The notes below the pieces were generated by a model that saw only the letters and a list, made by a program, of their open reading frames with translations, was not told the DNA's origin and did no database searches. A program made the translations under genes and the position numbers. Positions 28,152 through 37,465 of a stretch of 64,000 nt of DNA are shown piece after piece (the stretch's first letter is position 1; every line of letters begins with the position of its first letter). This stretch comes from JBEHWX01 sp048498995 (GTDB taxonomy: Bacteria > Bacteroidota > Ignavibacteria > OLB7): the NCBI GenBank assembly GCA_048498995.1, contig JBEHWX010000013.1, positions 1 to 64,000 on the forward strand. Reading direction: 5' to 3'.

Positions 28152-30881
28152 ATGGCCGACAACGACGACAGCAAGAGACGTCCGTCGCCGGAGGCGCTGC
28201 TGCGAACCGCGGCCGACGAGGCGCGGGCGCGACGCGGACGCCTGAAGATCTTCCTCGGCGCGGCGCCCGGCGTGGGAAAAACCTTCACGATGCTCGACGG
28301 CGCGCGCTTCCGCGCGATGGGTGGCGAGGAGAACATCGTGATCGGCGTGGTCGAGACGCACGGCCGCTCCGAGACGGCCGAGCTGATGCTCGGGCTCGAC
28401 ATCGTGCCGCGCCGGAAGGTCGAGTACCAGGGACATCTTCTCGAGGAGATGGATCTCGACGCGATCCTCGCGCGGCGCCCCTCCCTCGTGCTCGTCGACG
28501 AGCTCGCGCACACCAACGCCCCCGGCTGCCGGCATCCGAAGCGCTACATGGACGTCGAGGAGCTGCTCGACGCCGGCGTGGATGTCTACACCACGCTCAA
28601 CATCCAGCACCTCGAAAGCCTGAACGACGCCGTGGCGCGGATCACCGGCATCCGCGTGCGGGAGACTGTTCCCGACCGGTTCCTGGAGCGGGCCGACGAG
28701 GTGGAGCTGGTGGATATCTCCGTGCAGGATCTTCTCGATCGACTCCGCGAGGGGAAGGTCTACGTGCCGGATCAGGCGGAGCGCGCCATCCGGAACTACT
28801 TCCGTCCCGGCAATCTGAGCGCGCTCAGGCAGCTCGCGCTCCGGCACATGGCCGAGCGGGTCGACGAGCAGATGCATTCCTACATGCAGGCGCACGCCAT
28901 CCCCGGCCCCTGGCCGGCCACGGAGCGCCTGCTGGTGAGCGTGGGGCCGAGCCCGCTTTCCCCCAGGCTGGTGCGCGCCACCCGCCGCCGCGCCGAGCGC
29001 CGGCACGCCGAGTGGATCGCGGTCTACGTGGAGACTCCGGCGCACTACCGACTTTCCGAGACCGATCGGGACCGCGTGGCCGGCACGCTCAGACTGGCCG
29101 AGGAGCTCGGCGGCGAAACGCTCACGGTCCCCGGCGCGAGCGTCAGCGAGGAGCTGCTGCACGTGGCCCGCGCGCGCAACGTCACCGAGATCGTCGTCGG
29201 CAAGTCGCACCGCGGTCGGCTGTTCGAGCTGATGCACGGCTCGATCGTCGCCGATCTGGTGCGCAACAGCGGAGAGATCGACGTGTTCGTGATCAGCGGC
29301 GAGGGGGAGCGCGCGGAGCCGCGGGAGGCGCCGCGCGGCGTCTCGACCGCGCCCACGATGCTGCGCCGGTACCTGACCGGCGCCGCCACCGTCGCGCTGG
29401 CGGCCGCCATCTCCTCGGCCCTGAAGGTGAACCTCGCGCTGCCGAATCTCTCGCTGATCTTTCTGCTGGCGGTGCTCGCCTCCGGCATCACGCTCGGCCT
29501 CGGCCCGTCGATCTTCGTGTCGGTGGCCAGCGTGCTGGTGTACGATTTCTTCTTCGTGCCGCCGCACTACACGTTCACGATCAGCAGCCCGCAGGACGTG
29601 CTGGCGCTGGTGACGTTTCTGGTGGTGGCGGTGCTGACGAGCAACCTCACCTCCCGCGTGCGCGATCAGGTGGTGGCCGCGCGCAAGCGTGAGGCGCGCA
29701 CCGGCGCGCTCCTGTCGCTCACGCGCGTCTTGTCGACGTCGGTCGGCATGGAGGATGTCGCCCACGCGGTGGTGCATCAGCTCTCGCAGAACCTGCAGGC
29801 GCGGGCGGTGCTGCTGGTGCCGCGCGACGAGATGCTGATGCAACAGGCGGCCGAGCCGGCCGACGCGAGCCTCACCGAGGCCGAGCGGGGCGCGGCCACA
29901 TGGTCCTGGCGCAACGGCCGGCCTGCCGGACGCGCCACCGATACCCTCTCCGGCGAGCGATGGCTCTACCACCCGCTCCGGACCGCCAACGGCGTGGTCG
30001 GCGTGATCGCGCTCCGGTTCGAGCAGGAGGAGGCGTTCGATCCGGAGCATCGACGGCTGATCGAGGCGCTCTGCGCGCAGGCGGCGCTGGCGCTCGAGCG
30101 CGCCGCGCTGACGCGCGATCTCGAACAGGCACGACTTCTCGAGGAGCAGGAACGGCTGCAGGCGATTCTCCTCTCCTCCATCTCCCACGATCTGCGCACG
30201 CCGCTGGCCTCGATCATCGGTGCCGCCTCAAGCCTCCAGGAGTCGCCGGAAGTGTTCGACGCCGAGGCCCGCCGCGATCTGCTGGCCACGATCCACGAGG
30301 AGGCCGAGCGGCTCAACAGGTTCGTCGGCAACCTCCTGGACACCACGCGGATCGAGTCCGGGGCGCTGAAGCTGGATCGGGACTGGGTGGAGGTGCAGGA
30401 CGTGATCGGCAGCGCCGCCGGACGCCTTGCCGCGCGTCTGAAGGAGCATCCCTTCTCCTACCGCCAGGATGACCGGCTCCCGATGGTCCGGCTGGACTTC
30501 GTGCTGATGGAACAGGTCTTCGTGAACCTGCTCGACAACGCGGCAAAGTATTCGCCGGCCGGCGCGCCGATCCGGGTGCGCGCTCGCCGCCGTGAGGAGA
30601 TGCTCGAGGTGACCGTGGAGGATGAGGGAGCGGGGGTTCCGAGGGAGGATCTGGAGAAGATCTTCGACAAGTTCTTCCGCGTGCACCGCGGCGACCGGCA
30701 GATGGCCGGCTCCGGGCTCGGGCTGTCGATCTGCCGCGCGATCGTGGCGGAGCATGGCGGCCGTATCACCGCCTCCAGCCCCGGCCCGCACGGACGGGGA
30801 ACGGTCTTCTCCCTGCTCCTGCCGATCGAGGAGGATCCCGCGCTCGCCCATGCCGATGCGATCAACAGCGAGGAACAATGA
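28152..30881 (+). CDS. kdpD: Sensor histidine kinase KdpD
   Basis: A full-length, 909-residue sensor kinase of the Kdp system. The N-terminal KdpD domain carries LGAAPGVGKTFTM (Walker A) and LVDELAHTNAPGCRHPKRY; a universal-stress-like domain spans about 255-375; four membrane helices lie around 395-505; a GAF-like region about 530-655 follows; then the dimerisation domain with phosphorylated H679 in SISHDLRTPLAS and the ATP-binding domain (NLLDNAAKYSPAGAP, GSGLGLSICRAI). It senses potassium limitation and phosphorylates KdpE. AGGAG precedes the start. Confidence 0.97.
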   Translation: MADNDDSKRRPSPEALLRTAADEARARRGRLKIFLGAAPGVGKTFTMLDGARFRAMGGEENIVIGVVETHGRSETAELMLGLDIVPRRKVEYQGHLLEEMDLDAILARRPSLVLVDELAHTNAPGCRHPKRYMDVEELLDAGVDVYTTLNIQHLESLNDAVARITGIRVRETVPDRFLERADEVELVDISVQDLLDRLREGKVYVPDQAERAIRNYFRPGNLSALRQLALRHMAERVDEQMHSYMQAHAIPGPWPATERLLVSVGPSPLSPRLVRATRRRAERRHAEWIAVYVETPAHYRLSETDRDRVAGTLRLAEELGGETLTVPGASVSEELLHVARARNVTEIVVGKSHRGRLFELMHGSIVADLVRNSGEIDVFVISGEGERAEPREAPRGVSTAPTMLRRYLTGAATVALAAAISSALKVNLALPNLSLIFLLAVLASGITLGLGPSIFVSVASVLVYDFFFVPPHYTFTISSPQDVLALVTFLVVAVLTSNLTSRVRDQVVAARKREARTGALLSLTRVLSTSVGMEDVAHAVVHQLSQNLQARAVLLVPRDEMLMQQAAEPADASLTEAERGAATWSWRNGRPAGRATDTLSGERWLYHPLRTANGVVGVIALRFEQEEAFDPEHRRLIEALCAQAALALERAALTRDLEQARLLEEQERLQAILLSSISHDLRTPLASIIGAASSLQESPEVFDAEARRDLLATIHEEAERLNRFVGNLLDTTRIESGALKLDRDWVEVQDVIGSAAGRLAARLKEHPFSYRQDDRLPMVRLDFVLMEQVFVNLLDNAAKYSPAGAPIRVRARRREEMLEVTVEDEGAGVPREDLEKIFDKFFRVHRGDRQMAGSGLGLSICRAIVAEHGGRITASSPGPHGRGTVFSLLLPIEEDPALAHADAINSEEQ

Positions 30882-30891
30882 ACGGGAAGCC

Positions 30892-31587
30892 ATGAAGGAG
30901 ATTCCGATCCGCATCCTGATTGTCGACGACGAGCCGCAGATCCGGCGTCTGCTCCGTGCCACGCTCACCGCGCACGGCTACACGACCGTCGAGGCGGCCT
31001 CCGGCGCCGAGGCGCTCCGCATGGCCACGACGGAGCATCCGGAGCTGATCATCCTCGACCTCGGCCTTCCCGATATCGACGGCACCGATGTCATCCGTCG
31101 AGTGCGGGAGTGGTCGAGCGTGCCGATCATCGTCCTGTCGGTCCGCTCCGCTGAGCGTGAGAAGATCGACGCGCTGGACCACGGCGCCGATGATTACGTC
31201 ACCAAGCCGTTCGGCGCCGGTGAGCTGCTGGCGCGCATCCGCGCGGCGTTGCGCCATCGCCTGCAGGCCGAGGCATCCGATCCGATCTACCGCAACGGCG
31301 GACTGGTCGTGGACATGGCGCGGCGCGTGGTGACGATGGACGGCGAGGAGGTGAAGCTGACGCCGAAGGAATACGAGCTGCTGCGGCAGCTGGTGATCCA
31401 CGCCGGCAAGGTGCTCACGCACCAGCATCTGCTGCGCGAGGTATGGGGGCCGACGCACGTCGGCGAGACGCACTATCTGCGCGTCTTCATCGGCACGCTC
31501 CGCGGCAAGATCGAGCGCGACACCGCGCGCCCCCGCTACATCGTGACCGAGCCGGGCGTGGGATACAGAATGAAGGAAGAAGGATAG
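30892..31587 (+). CDS. kdpE: Response regulator KdpE (OmpR family)
   Basis: A 231-residue regulator with receiver domain (acceptor D56 in IILDLGLPDIDG, K in DYVTKPFG) and OmpR-type winged helix (LTPKEYELLRQLVIHAGKVL, HYLRVFIGTLRGKIE, YIVTEPGVGYRM). It is the partner of KdpD, ten bases upstream, and should activate the kdp operon that it ends. GGGAAG precedes the start. Its stop is only three bases from the stop of the convergent gene at 31591. Confidence 0.97.
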   Translation: MKEIPIRILIVDDEPQIRRLLRATLTAHGYTTVEAASGAEALRMATTEHPELIILDLGLPDIDGTDVIRRVREWSSVPIIVLSVRSAEREKIDALDHGADDYVTKPFGAGELLARIRAALRHRLQAEASDPIYRNGGLVVDMARRVVTMDGEEVKLTPKEYELLRQLVIHAGKVLTHQHLLREVWGPTHVGETHYLRVFIGTLRGKIERDTARPRYIVTEPGVGYRMKEEG

Positions 31588-31590
31588 CGC

Positions 31591-32499
31591 CTACGTGGTC
31601 GAGGCGATCAGCGGCGCCAGTCGCGAGGCGAGCGCGGCGTCATCGGCATCGAGCTCCACGTCGGCGAAGAGATGCCAGCGCTCCACGTGATCGACCGAGT
31701 CACCAGGCTCAAGCACCACGAGCGGTCCGAGCGATTCCACCTCCATGAAGTCTCCGGCCGTATACGTCTCGGCGTTGCAGCCGAAGTCGGGATAGATCTC
31801 CCCCTCCTCCCAGCCGAACCGCTTCACGAAGAGCGTCCCCTCCCGATGATAGCCGGCCCATCCGAGCGAGTTGCCGACGCCGACCTTCTGCGGCTCCGGG
31901 CGACTCGCGTCGGCGCGGAGCCTGATGAAGCCGGGGCCGACCGTCCAGCGCGGATCGCTCAGGTCGGTGAAATGCCAGAGCACCATCGGACGCGCCGGCA
32001 GCAGATAGTCGTCGTGCGACAGGAACCGCTCCTGCGGCAGGATGGTGGTTCCTCCACCGCGGACGATCGTGAGCCCCCAGGGCGCCAGCTCCACGGGCCA
32101 GACGCCGTGATTGGTGATCATGTGGAGCACGGTGACGCCGGTTCCGGTCTCATCGAGCGTGACCACCATCTCCTTCTGCAGCTTCGACTCGTGCTCGATC
32201 GGCGCGCGGAGCATGATGGAGCGATCGGTGATCAGTTCGTACTCGACCGGCCGGTTGTCCGGCACGTAGGTGCGGGGCATCGCCTCCGGCGCGGCCCAGA
32301 GCCGATGGCCACCCCACGGCTTCCAGAGTCCGTACGGCGTTTCCAGCCCCTCCTCCGGGATCTGCGCGAGGATGTTCTCGCCGCCGAGGAGGGCGTAATG
32401 AAGAATGCGAGGTCCGATCGCCGTGGCGACGATCAACTCAGCGTCGTCGTTGTGCAGACGGACGCAGTCAGGCAGGCCGAGCAGGTTCAGTCGTTCCAT
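31591..32499 (-). CDS. DUF4380-like (aldose-epimerase-fold) protein
   Basis: A 302-residue protein of the galactose-mutarotase-like fold, best matched to the DUF4380 type. Indicative stretches are ELIVATAIGPRILHYALLGG, PYGLWKPWGGHRLWAAPE, TVLHMITNHGVWPVELAPWG and NAETYTAGDFMEVESLGPL. These are the same landmarks that carry the sugar-binding His and Glu in epimerases, but I cannot confirm catalysis. No signal peptide is seen. It follows the membrane protein gene by 17 bases on the same strand, which suggests a link with surface sugars; that is only inference. Confidence 0.78.
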   Translation of the reverse strand: MERLNLLGLPDCVRLHNDDAELIVATAIGPRILHYALLGGENILAQIPEEGLETPYGLWKPWGGHRLWAAPEAMPRTYVPDNRPVEYELITDRSIMLRAPIEHESKLQKEMVVTLDETGTGVTVLHMITNHGVWPVELAPWGLTIVRGGGTTILPQERFLSHDDYLLPARPMVLWHFTDLSDPRWTVGPGFIRLRADASRPEPQKVGVGNSLGWAGYHREGTLFVKRFGWEEGEIYPDFGCNAETYTAGDFMEVESLGPLVVLEPGDSVDHVERWHLFADVELDADDAALASRLAPLIASTT

Positions 32500-32516
32500 G
32501 CCTGAAACGCCAGCAG

Positions 32517-33794
32517 TTACCGTGCCCGAGCCGTGCTGTCGACCTGCGTGAAGGTGAAGAGGCCGCTGGTGAAGATCGGCACCGGCGCCCGCTCGCGGAT
32601 GGCGGCGTAATACGGGAGGCGGAGAAATCCGTCGGTGCCGCCGCGCGCGGCGAGCGCCATCCGCGCATCGGCCGTGGGCATGTTCCCGCTCCGGATCATC
32701 CGGTTGAACTCGATCGTGTTGGTGACATAGTAGGCGAACGTGGCGATGGCCAGCGTGGCGACCACCGGCCAGAGCCGGCGCGCGCGCCGCGGAAACTCCG
32801 CCAGCGCCGTGGCCACGAGGTTGATCGCGAAGAAGAGGACGAGCCGCTCCCCCGGCCGGACGATCCCGGCCATCGCCAGCGGCAGCGCCAGGATCACGAT
32901 CGGCAGCGGCGCGGCAAGCAGCAGCGCGAAGCGGAGACGCCGCGTGCGCCACCATCGCGCCGCCAGCAGCCCCGCGATCGCCACCACTCCCACGGCCCAT
33001 GCGTAGTTGATCACCTTCAGCGGCAGCCCCGGCTCCGAGACTCCCTTGAAGCGCTGGAACGGCGCCAGGACGCCGGCGAAGAGCGACAGGCGCTGCTGAG
33101 CCTGCCACGCGGGATCGAACGCTCCGGCCGCGGCGGCCACGGCGCTATCCCCCGTCACCGAGGAGACGAACCAGGCAAGCAGCAGGAGCGCCGGGATGTT
33201 CACCAGGAAGACCCGCCAGAGGAGCTGCGATCGCCTGACCGCCAGCAGATAGAGCCCGACGGCGTAGAGGAGAATGGCGTAGGCGAAGAAGTGGGAGAGA
33301 TACGCCAGCAGAAACAGGCTCGCCGAGCCGAAGAAGCTCTCCAGCCACCGACGGCCGATCAGCAGCTCGAATCCGATCAGCGCCACGCCGAGCCCGAAGA
33401 TGAAGTTGACGTTCCCCAGCCAGAAGTTCAGGTTGAAGACGAAGATCAGCGAGATGAACGGGGCCAGCGCGCTCCAGCGTCCGGAAACGAACCGGATGTA
33501 GCGGGCCGAGCCGACATAGAGGAGCGTCATCGCCATGGCCAGGACGATCTTCCCGGCCAGCTCCGGATCGAGGAAGGTGGAGAGAAGTCCGATCAGGATG
33601 GTCGAGATCGCGTTCGGCGGGATGAACGGCTGGAGCGCGAAGAAGTGCTCGAAGGAGTTCCCCGAGAAGACGTATTCCCGGAAGAGAAATCCCTGGTAGA
33701 GCCAGTCGGGATAATCCTGCAGCGGAAGGAAGCGGAAGAGAAAGACGTAGGCGATGATCGGCAGCGAGAGGACCGGGACCATCCACCGGCGCAT
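32517..33794 (-). CDS. Polytopic membrane protein of unknown function
   Basis: A hydrophobic protein of about 425 residues with roughly ten transmembrane segments (LSLPIIAYVFLFRFLPLQDY; SLFLLAYLSHFFAYAILLYA; LPIVILALPLAMAGIV). A conserved-looking first loop with QDYPDWLYQG and acidic residues recalls membrane glycosyltransferases of the GT-C type, yet I see no decisive catalytic motif. The start is put at MRRWMVPVLS directly before the first helix; a GTG at 33878 would add an Arg-rich tail of 28 residues. It is followed by the DUF4380 gene. Confidence 0.7.
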   Translation of the reverse strand: MRRWMVPVLSLPIIAYVFLFRFLPLQDYPDWLYQGFLFREYVFSGNSFEHFFALQPFIPPNAISTILIGLLSTFLDPELAGKIVLAMAMTLLYVGSARYIRFVSGRWSALAPFISLIFVFNLNFWLGNVNFIFGLGVALIGFELLIGRRWLESFFGSASLFLLAYLSHFFAYAILLYAVGLYLLAVRRSQLLWRVFLVNIPALLLLAWFVSSVTGDSAVAAAAGAFDPAWQAQQRLSLFAGVLAPFQRFKGVSEPGLPLKVINYAWAVGVVAIAGLLAARWWRTRRLRFALLLAAPLPIVILALPLAMAGIVRPGERLVLFFAINLVATALAEFPRRARRLWPVVATLAIATFAYYVTNTIEFNRMIRSGNMPTADARMALAARGGTDGFLRLPYYAAIRERAPVPIFTSGLFTFTQVDSTARAR

Positions 33795-33966
33795 CGCCAG
33801 CAGACGCTCCGATCGCCGGCGCGAGGGGCGTCGCGCCGATGAAGTGCCAGACTCGGTCGATCCGGGAGCGGTTCGCACGCTGCTCTTCTGCCTCGGGATG
33901 ATGTGGTCTCTTCATCACGGCGCGCCATGTCGCCAACCGGATGATCGTTCGAGCGCGCGCGAGGCA

Positions 33967-34554
33967 TCAGTCCTTCTTCCTGTCGGCCCCGTCGCGCTCC
34001 TCGGAGAAGCGTCCGCGCCCACGCTCGATCAGCTCGAGCGCGCGTCCGCGATTGCTCTTGCCGGTCGGCTCGAACCGCCGGCCGCGCGCGTCGTTGTACG
34101 AGATGAAGAAGTGCGTGATCTCCTCGACGAGCTCATCGGCGAGATCTCCGATATCGCGGACGTTGCCGTGCGTGCGGGCCGTCGAGGCCACGCAGATCAC
34201 GCGATCGTTCTTCTCGATCTTCCCATCCTTTTCGGTCTGGTCCGCCTCGATCACGCCGATCGGGCGCACCGCGAGGACGCATCCGGGAAAGGCCGGCTCG
34301 TCCATCAGCACCAGCACATCGAGCGGATCGCCGTCGTCGCCGACGGTCGATGGGACGAAGCCGAAATCGTATGGGAAGGAAGCGCCCGCCGGCAGGACCG
34401 ACGAGAGGGTGAACGCGTCGATCTCCTGATCGTACTTGTATTTGTTCCGGCTCCCCTGCGGCGTCTCGATCACCACGGTGATCTCCCCCTCCTTCCCCTC
34501 CCGCTTCGGATCGATCCGCTCGAGCATTCTTCCGTTCGATGTCTGCCTCACCAT
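33967..34554 (-). CDS. ppa: Inorganic pyrophosphatase (family I)
   Basis: Hydrolyses pyrophosphate in the cytoplasm and so pulls biosynthetic reactions forward. The 195-residue protein carries the metal-binding signature DDGDPLDVLVL at residues 73-83 and substrate-binding parts NKYKYDQE and LPAGASFPYDFGFVPST. A charged tail (GRGRFSEERDGADRKKD) is added to the core. Spacing to the amidotransferase upstream is 99 bases. Confidence 0.95.
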   Translation of the reverse strand: MVRQTSNGRMLERIDPKREGKEGEITVVIETPQGSRNKYKYDQEIDAFTLSSVLPAGASFPYDFGFVPSTVGDDGDPLDVLVLMDEPAFPGCVLAVRPIGVIEADQTEKDGKIEKNDRVICVASTARTHGNVRDIGDLADELVEEITHFFISYNDARGRRFEPTGKSNRGRALELIERGRGRFSEERDGADRKKD

Positions 34555-34653
34555 GCCGTCACCTCCGTTGTTATCGTTACGGAATGGACGACGCAGAGAT
34601 CGTGCCGCCGGCGCTCCGCCACATCGAGCGCGGCGATGCCGGCGGCGTCCGGA

Positions 34654-35466
34654 TCACTGAATGATCGGCAGGAGCGGATCGCTCGAGGGGCCGGGATCGC
34701 CGGCGTCCTCGGGAAGCTCCGGGGCGCTCTCCTTCGGGAGCGGCTTGCTGACGCGCGCAAGGATCTGCGCGCTTCTGACCTCGAAGAGGAACTGCTCCCT
34801 GACGCCGGCCGCGAAGGGGGACGCCGGATCGTTCATCCGCTCCGGGTGCCACTGCACGCCGAGCAGGTATTGTTTCCCCTCGGGGTTCCCCCATTCGATC
34901 GCCTCGATCACGCCGTCGGAGGAGCGGCCGCTGACGACCAGCCCGACGCCGAGCGCGTCGATCGCCTGATGATGCGCGGAGTTGACCGTGCCGGAGAGCT
35001 CGCGTGTCGCTTTGTAGAGGAGGGTTCCGGGGTTCACCTCGATCGCGTGCTCCCGGTCGAGCTCCCCATCCTTCGCGTGCGCCTCGCTTCCGCCGAGCCG
35101 GTCCGGCAGGTGCGGAATCAGCGATCCGCCGCGGAAGACGTTGACGATCTGCAGGCCACGACAGACGGCGAGCACCGGAACGTCGCGCGCCTCGGCGACC
35201 TCCAGCATCACGAACTCCCGCGTGTCCCGCTCCTCGTCGATATCAAAGCACTTCTCGGCGTACTCGGGGCGGGCGTAGCGGCGGGGGTCGACATCCGACC
35301 CGCCGGTAAGAAGCAGCCCGTCCACCTTCTCCATCGCCGCGGCCGGATCGTCGACCATGGCCAGGTCGATCACCGACACATCGGGATCGTCGCCGACGAT
35401 CCAGCGCGCGTAGTTGCCGTATTTCGGGCTACCACTTCCCTTCGAGATTCCAATCGTAATCGGCAT
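34654..35466 (-). CDS. Class I glutamine amidotransferase-like (peptidase C26)
   Basis: A 270-residue enzyme resembling gamma-glutamyl-gamma-aminobutyrate hydrolase (PuuD type). The triad is visible: nucleophile C102 in AVCRGLQIVNVFRGG, H207 and E209 in GVQWHPERM; the LLLTGGSDVDP loop also fits. It should cleave a gamma-glutamyl amide bond, but no polyamine pathway gene adjoins it. GAGGAGAG stands nine bases before the chosen start MPITIGIS. The last 35 residues are Pro/Asp-rich and not part of the fold. lpxK ends 20 bases upstream, so it may ride on the lipid A transcript. Confidence 0.9.
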   Translation of the reverse strand: MPITIGISKGSGSPKYGNYARWIVGDDPDVSVIDLAMVDDPAAAMEKVDGLLLTGGSDVDPRRYARPEYAEKCFDIDEERDTREFVMLEVAEARDVPVLAVCRGLQIVNVFRGGSLIPHLPDRLGGSEAHAKDGELDREHAIEVNPGTLLYKATRELSGTVNSAHHQAIDALGVGLVVSGRSSDGVIEAIEWGNPEGKQYLLGVQWHPERMNDPASPFAAGVREQFLFEVRSAQILARVSKPLPKESAPELPEDAGDPGPSSDPLLPIIQ

Positions 35467-35486
35467 GCAGATTCTCTCCTCGATAC

Positions 35487-36485
35487 TCAGGTCGACTTCG
35501 ACTCGATAGCGGACCAAACCCGGGCCATCAGCCGATCGGGCTCCGAAATTATCACATTCACGCCGACCACGTAGAGCAGCGGCGCCAGATCGGTGTGCCA
35601 CTGGAGCTTGACGGCATCCTTGGCGGTCGTGATGATGGGGCCGGCCTTCACGCGCCCCCGCTCGTAGCGGATCTCCGACAGCTCGCGCGGCAGGTATCGC
35701 TGGTGATCGCGGAAGAAGAGCGTCCCCTTCGGCGTGATCCCCATGCCGGCCAGCGCGTCGACCACCCGCTGCGGCTGCGCGATGCCGGTCACCAGCAGCG
35801 CCGGCACGGCCGGGTCGAGCGGACGTCCCCCCTTCCAGGCGACCGGCGGCGTGGAGCGGAAGCCGAGTCGGATGATGTCTGCGTCGGGGGCGGCATGGCG
35901 CCGGGCAAGCTCCTCGGCGCGATCGGAGGTCGGAAGTATCACCTGCGCTCGCTGGAGCGCATCGATGCGCTCGCGGAGGATGCCGGCCGGCATCGGCCAG
36001 GGGAGCTCCGCGGTCCGGTCGTCGAGGATCACGATATCGAGATCGCGCGCCAGGCAGTGATGCTGGAAGCCGTCATCGAGCAGCGCCACGGCATCGGGGA
36101 ACTCCGGCTCGAGCTTCCGGAGCAGCGCGGCGCGATCCCCCCCGACCGCCACCGACGCGCCGCCGACGGCATCGGCGATCAGCGTCGGCTCGTCGCCGAA
36201 CTGGAGGTATTCCGGGGGCGCATCCCCGGAGCGCCAGAGGAGATCCTCCTTGGAGTCGCGGCCGTAGCCACGCGAGAGGACGAGGACGGGACGCCGCTTC
36301 AGGATCTCGCGGGCCAGATGGATCACCAGCGGGGTTTTACCGGTGCCGCCGACCGATAGGTTGCCGACGGAGATGACGGGCAGCCGCGACTGCCAGCGCT
36401 CGGCGAGCTTCCGGCGTCGGTCGCGGTCGGCCATCATGGCGTAGATGGCTCCGACGGGGCGAAGCAGTACGCGCTCGTTGATCAT
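35487..36485 (-). CDS. lpxK: Tetraacyldisaccharide 4'-kinase LpxK
   Basis: Phosphorylates the 4' position of the lipid A disaccharide at the inner membrane. The 332-residue protein has the N-terminal helix region (VLLRPVGAIYAMM), the P-loop GNLSVGGTGKTP at 41-52 and motifs LSRGYGR, LLDDGFQHHCLARDLD and ILPTSDR typical of the family. Its start overlaps the stop of the preceding DUF374 gene by four bases (ATGA), so it is translationally coupled and last of the lpx genes. Confidence 0.96.
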   Translation of the reverse strand: MINERVLLRPVGAIYAMMADRDRRRKLAERWQSRLPVISVGNLSVGGTGKTPLVIHLAREILKRRPVLVLSRGYGRDSKEDLLWRSGDAPPEYLQFGDEPTLIADAVGGASVAVGGDRAALLRKLEPEFPDAVALLDDGFQHHCLARDLDIVILDDRTAELPWPMPAGILRERIDALQRAQVILPTSDRAEELARRHAAPDADIIRLGFRSTPPVAWKGGRPLDPAVPALLVTGIAQPQRVVDALAGMGITPKGTLFFRDHQRYLPRELSEIRYERGRVKAGPIITTAKDAVKLQWHTDLAPLLYVVGVNVIISEPDRLMARVWSAIESKST

Positions 36486-37465
36486 AGCTCCTCAGAAGTC
36501 GATGCGTGATTCAAGCGGTCGAGCTCGGCCTCGAAGCGCGCCAGCAGATCCGGGCCGACCCAGAAGCGTCCGGCGGCCGGATCACCGGCTCCGGTATCGG
36601 CGGCGCCGTCTGGCACGGCCTCTGGCACGTCCCCGGAACGGGCCCCGGACATGCCCTCAGGCACGGCGTCGGCTCCGGCGTCGGCGGCGCCCTCGGGCAC
36701 GGCTTCGGCTCCGGCATCGGCGGCGCCGTCAGGCACGGCTTCGGACAGGGCCTCGGACATTGCCTCGGCTCCGGCGTCGCCCTCAGCCACGTCCCCGGAA
36801 CGGGCCTCGGACATGCCCTCAGGCACGGCTTCGGCTCCGGCGTCGGTGGCGCCCTGGGGCACAGCTTCAGACATAGCCTCGGGCGCTTCCGTCCTCAGCG
36901 CTCCCACATGTTCGGACGGATCGAATATGCAATAACGGATATAAACTTTCGCGAAGGGATACGGGATCTCCATCGCGTCCCAGCTTCCGAGCCGCCGGCG
37001 CGAGCGGCACTCCCAGCCGGCAAGCATCACCGGCACCCCGGCGCGCGCCGCGGCCACCAGCGCCCCCGCTTTCGCCCGCCGTGCCGGTCCACGAGGGCCG
37101 TCCGGCGTGATCAGGCAACTCATCCTCCCCAGCGCATCCACCAGCTCCGAGAGCGCCTCGCCCCCCTTGCGCGAGCTCGATCCGCGCACCACGCGACCGT
37201 AGCCGAGCCCGTCCGAAAGATATTCCGCCAGCAGTCCCCCATCCCGGCTCGCGCTCACCAACGCGCAGCTCCGCGCGCCGCGGAACCGGTACCAGACCGG
37301 CAGCATCTTCCCGTGCCAGAAGGCGATCACCGCTCTGACCTCGCCACGCACCAGCGGCGCGCACTCCGGCGGAATCTCCTCCCGGATTCGCCACGTGGCC
37401 GACAGTCCCCGCAGCAGAACGCGGAGAAGCACCCCCTCCAGCGAACGGGATCCGCCGGAGCTCAT
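36482..37465 (-). CDS. DUF374 lysophospholipid acyltransferase-like protein with repeat insertion
   Basis: A 327-residue protein whose first 190 residues match the DUF374 family (FWHGKMLPVWYRF with catalytic-type His51, LVSASRDGGLLAEYL, ITPDGPRGPARRAKAGAL), thought to acylate or transfer lipid A precursors in genomes that lack LpxL-like genes. Residues 193-298 are a degenerate, acidic, Ala/Glu/Pro/Gly-rich repeat (units such as DGAADAGAEAVPEGMSEARS) that separates the core from its final helix (LLARFEAELDRLN). Such a long insert is not usual for this family. It overlaps lpxB by four bases upstream and lpxK by four bases downstream. Confidence 0.85.
   Translation of the reverse strand: MSSGGSRSLEGVLLRVLLRGLSATWRIREEIPPECAPLVRGEVRAVIAFWHGKMLPVWYRFRGARSCALVSASRDGGLLAEYLSDGLGYGRVVRGSSSRKGGEALSELVDALGRMSCLITPDGPRGPARRAKAGALVAAARAGVPVMLAGWECRSRRRLGSWDAMEIPYPFAKVYIRYCIFDPSEHVGALRTEAPEAMSEAVPQGATDAGAEAVPEGMSEARSGDVAEGDAGAEAMSEALSEAVPDGAADAGAEAVPEGAADAGADAVPEGMSGARSGDVPEAVPDGAADTGAGDPAAGRFWVGPDLLARFEAELDRLNHASTSEEL
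36572..36889. repeat. Coding repeat tract inside the DUF374 gene
   Basis: About 318 bases of imperfect, in-frame repeats built from units of roughly 21-36 bases (read on the plus strand as GGCACGGC, TCGGCTCCGG and CCGGAACGGGCC words). The reading frame stays open throughout, suggesting expansion by slippage or unequal exchange in units of three. Confidence 0.8.

Noticed and set aside
28152..30881. KdpD as a truncated sensor
   Set aside because: All N-terminal, membrane, dimerisation and ATPase parts are present; length is normal.
36572..36889. CRISPR or noncoding repeat
   Set aside because: The repeats are degenerate, multiples of three, and inside an intact reading frame.
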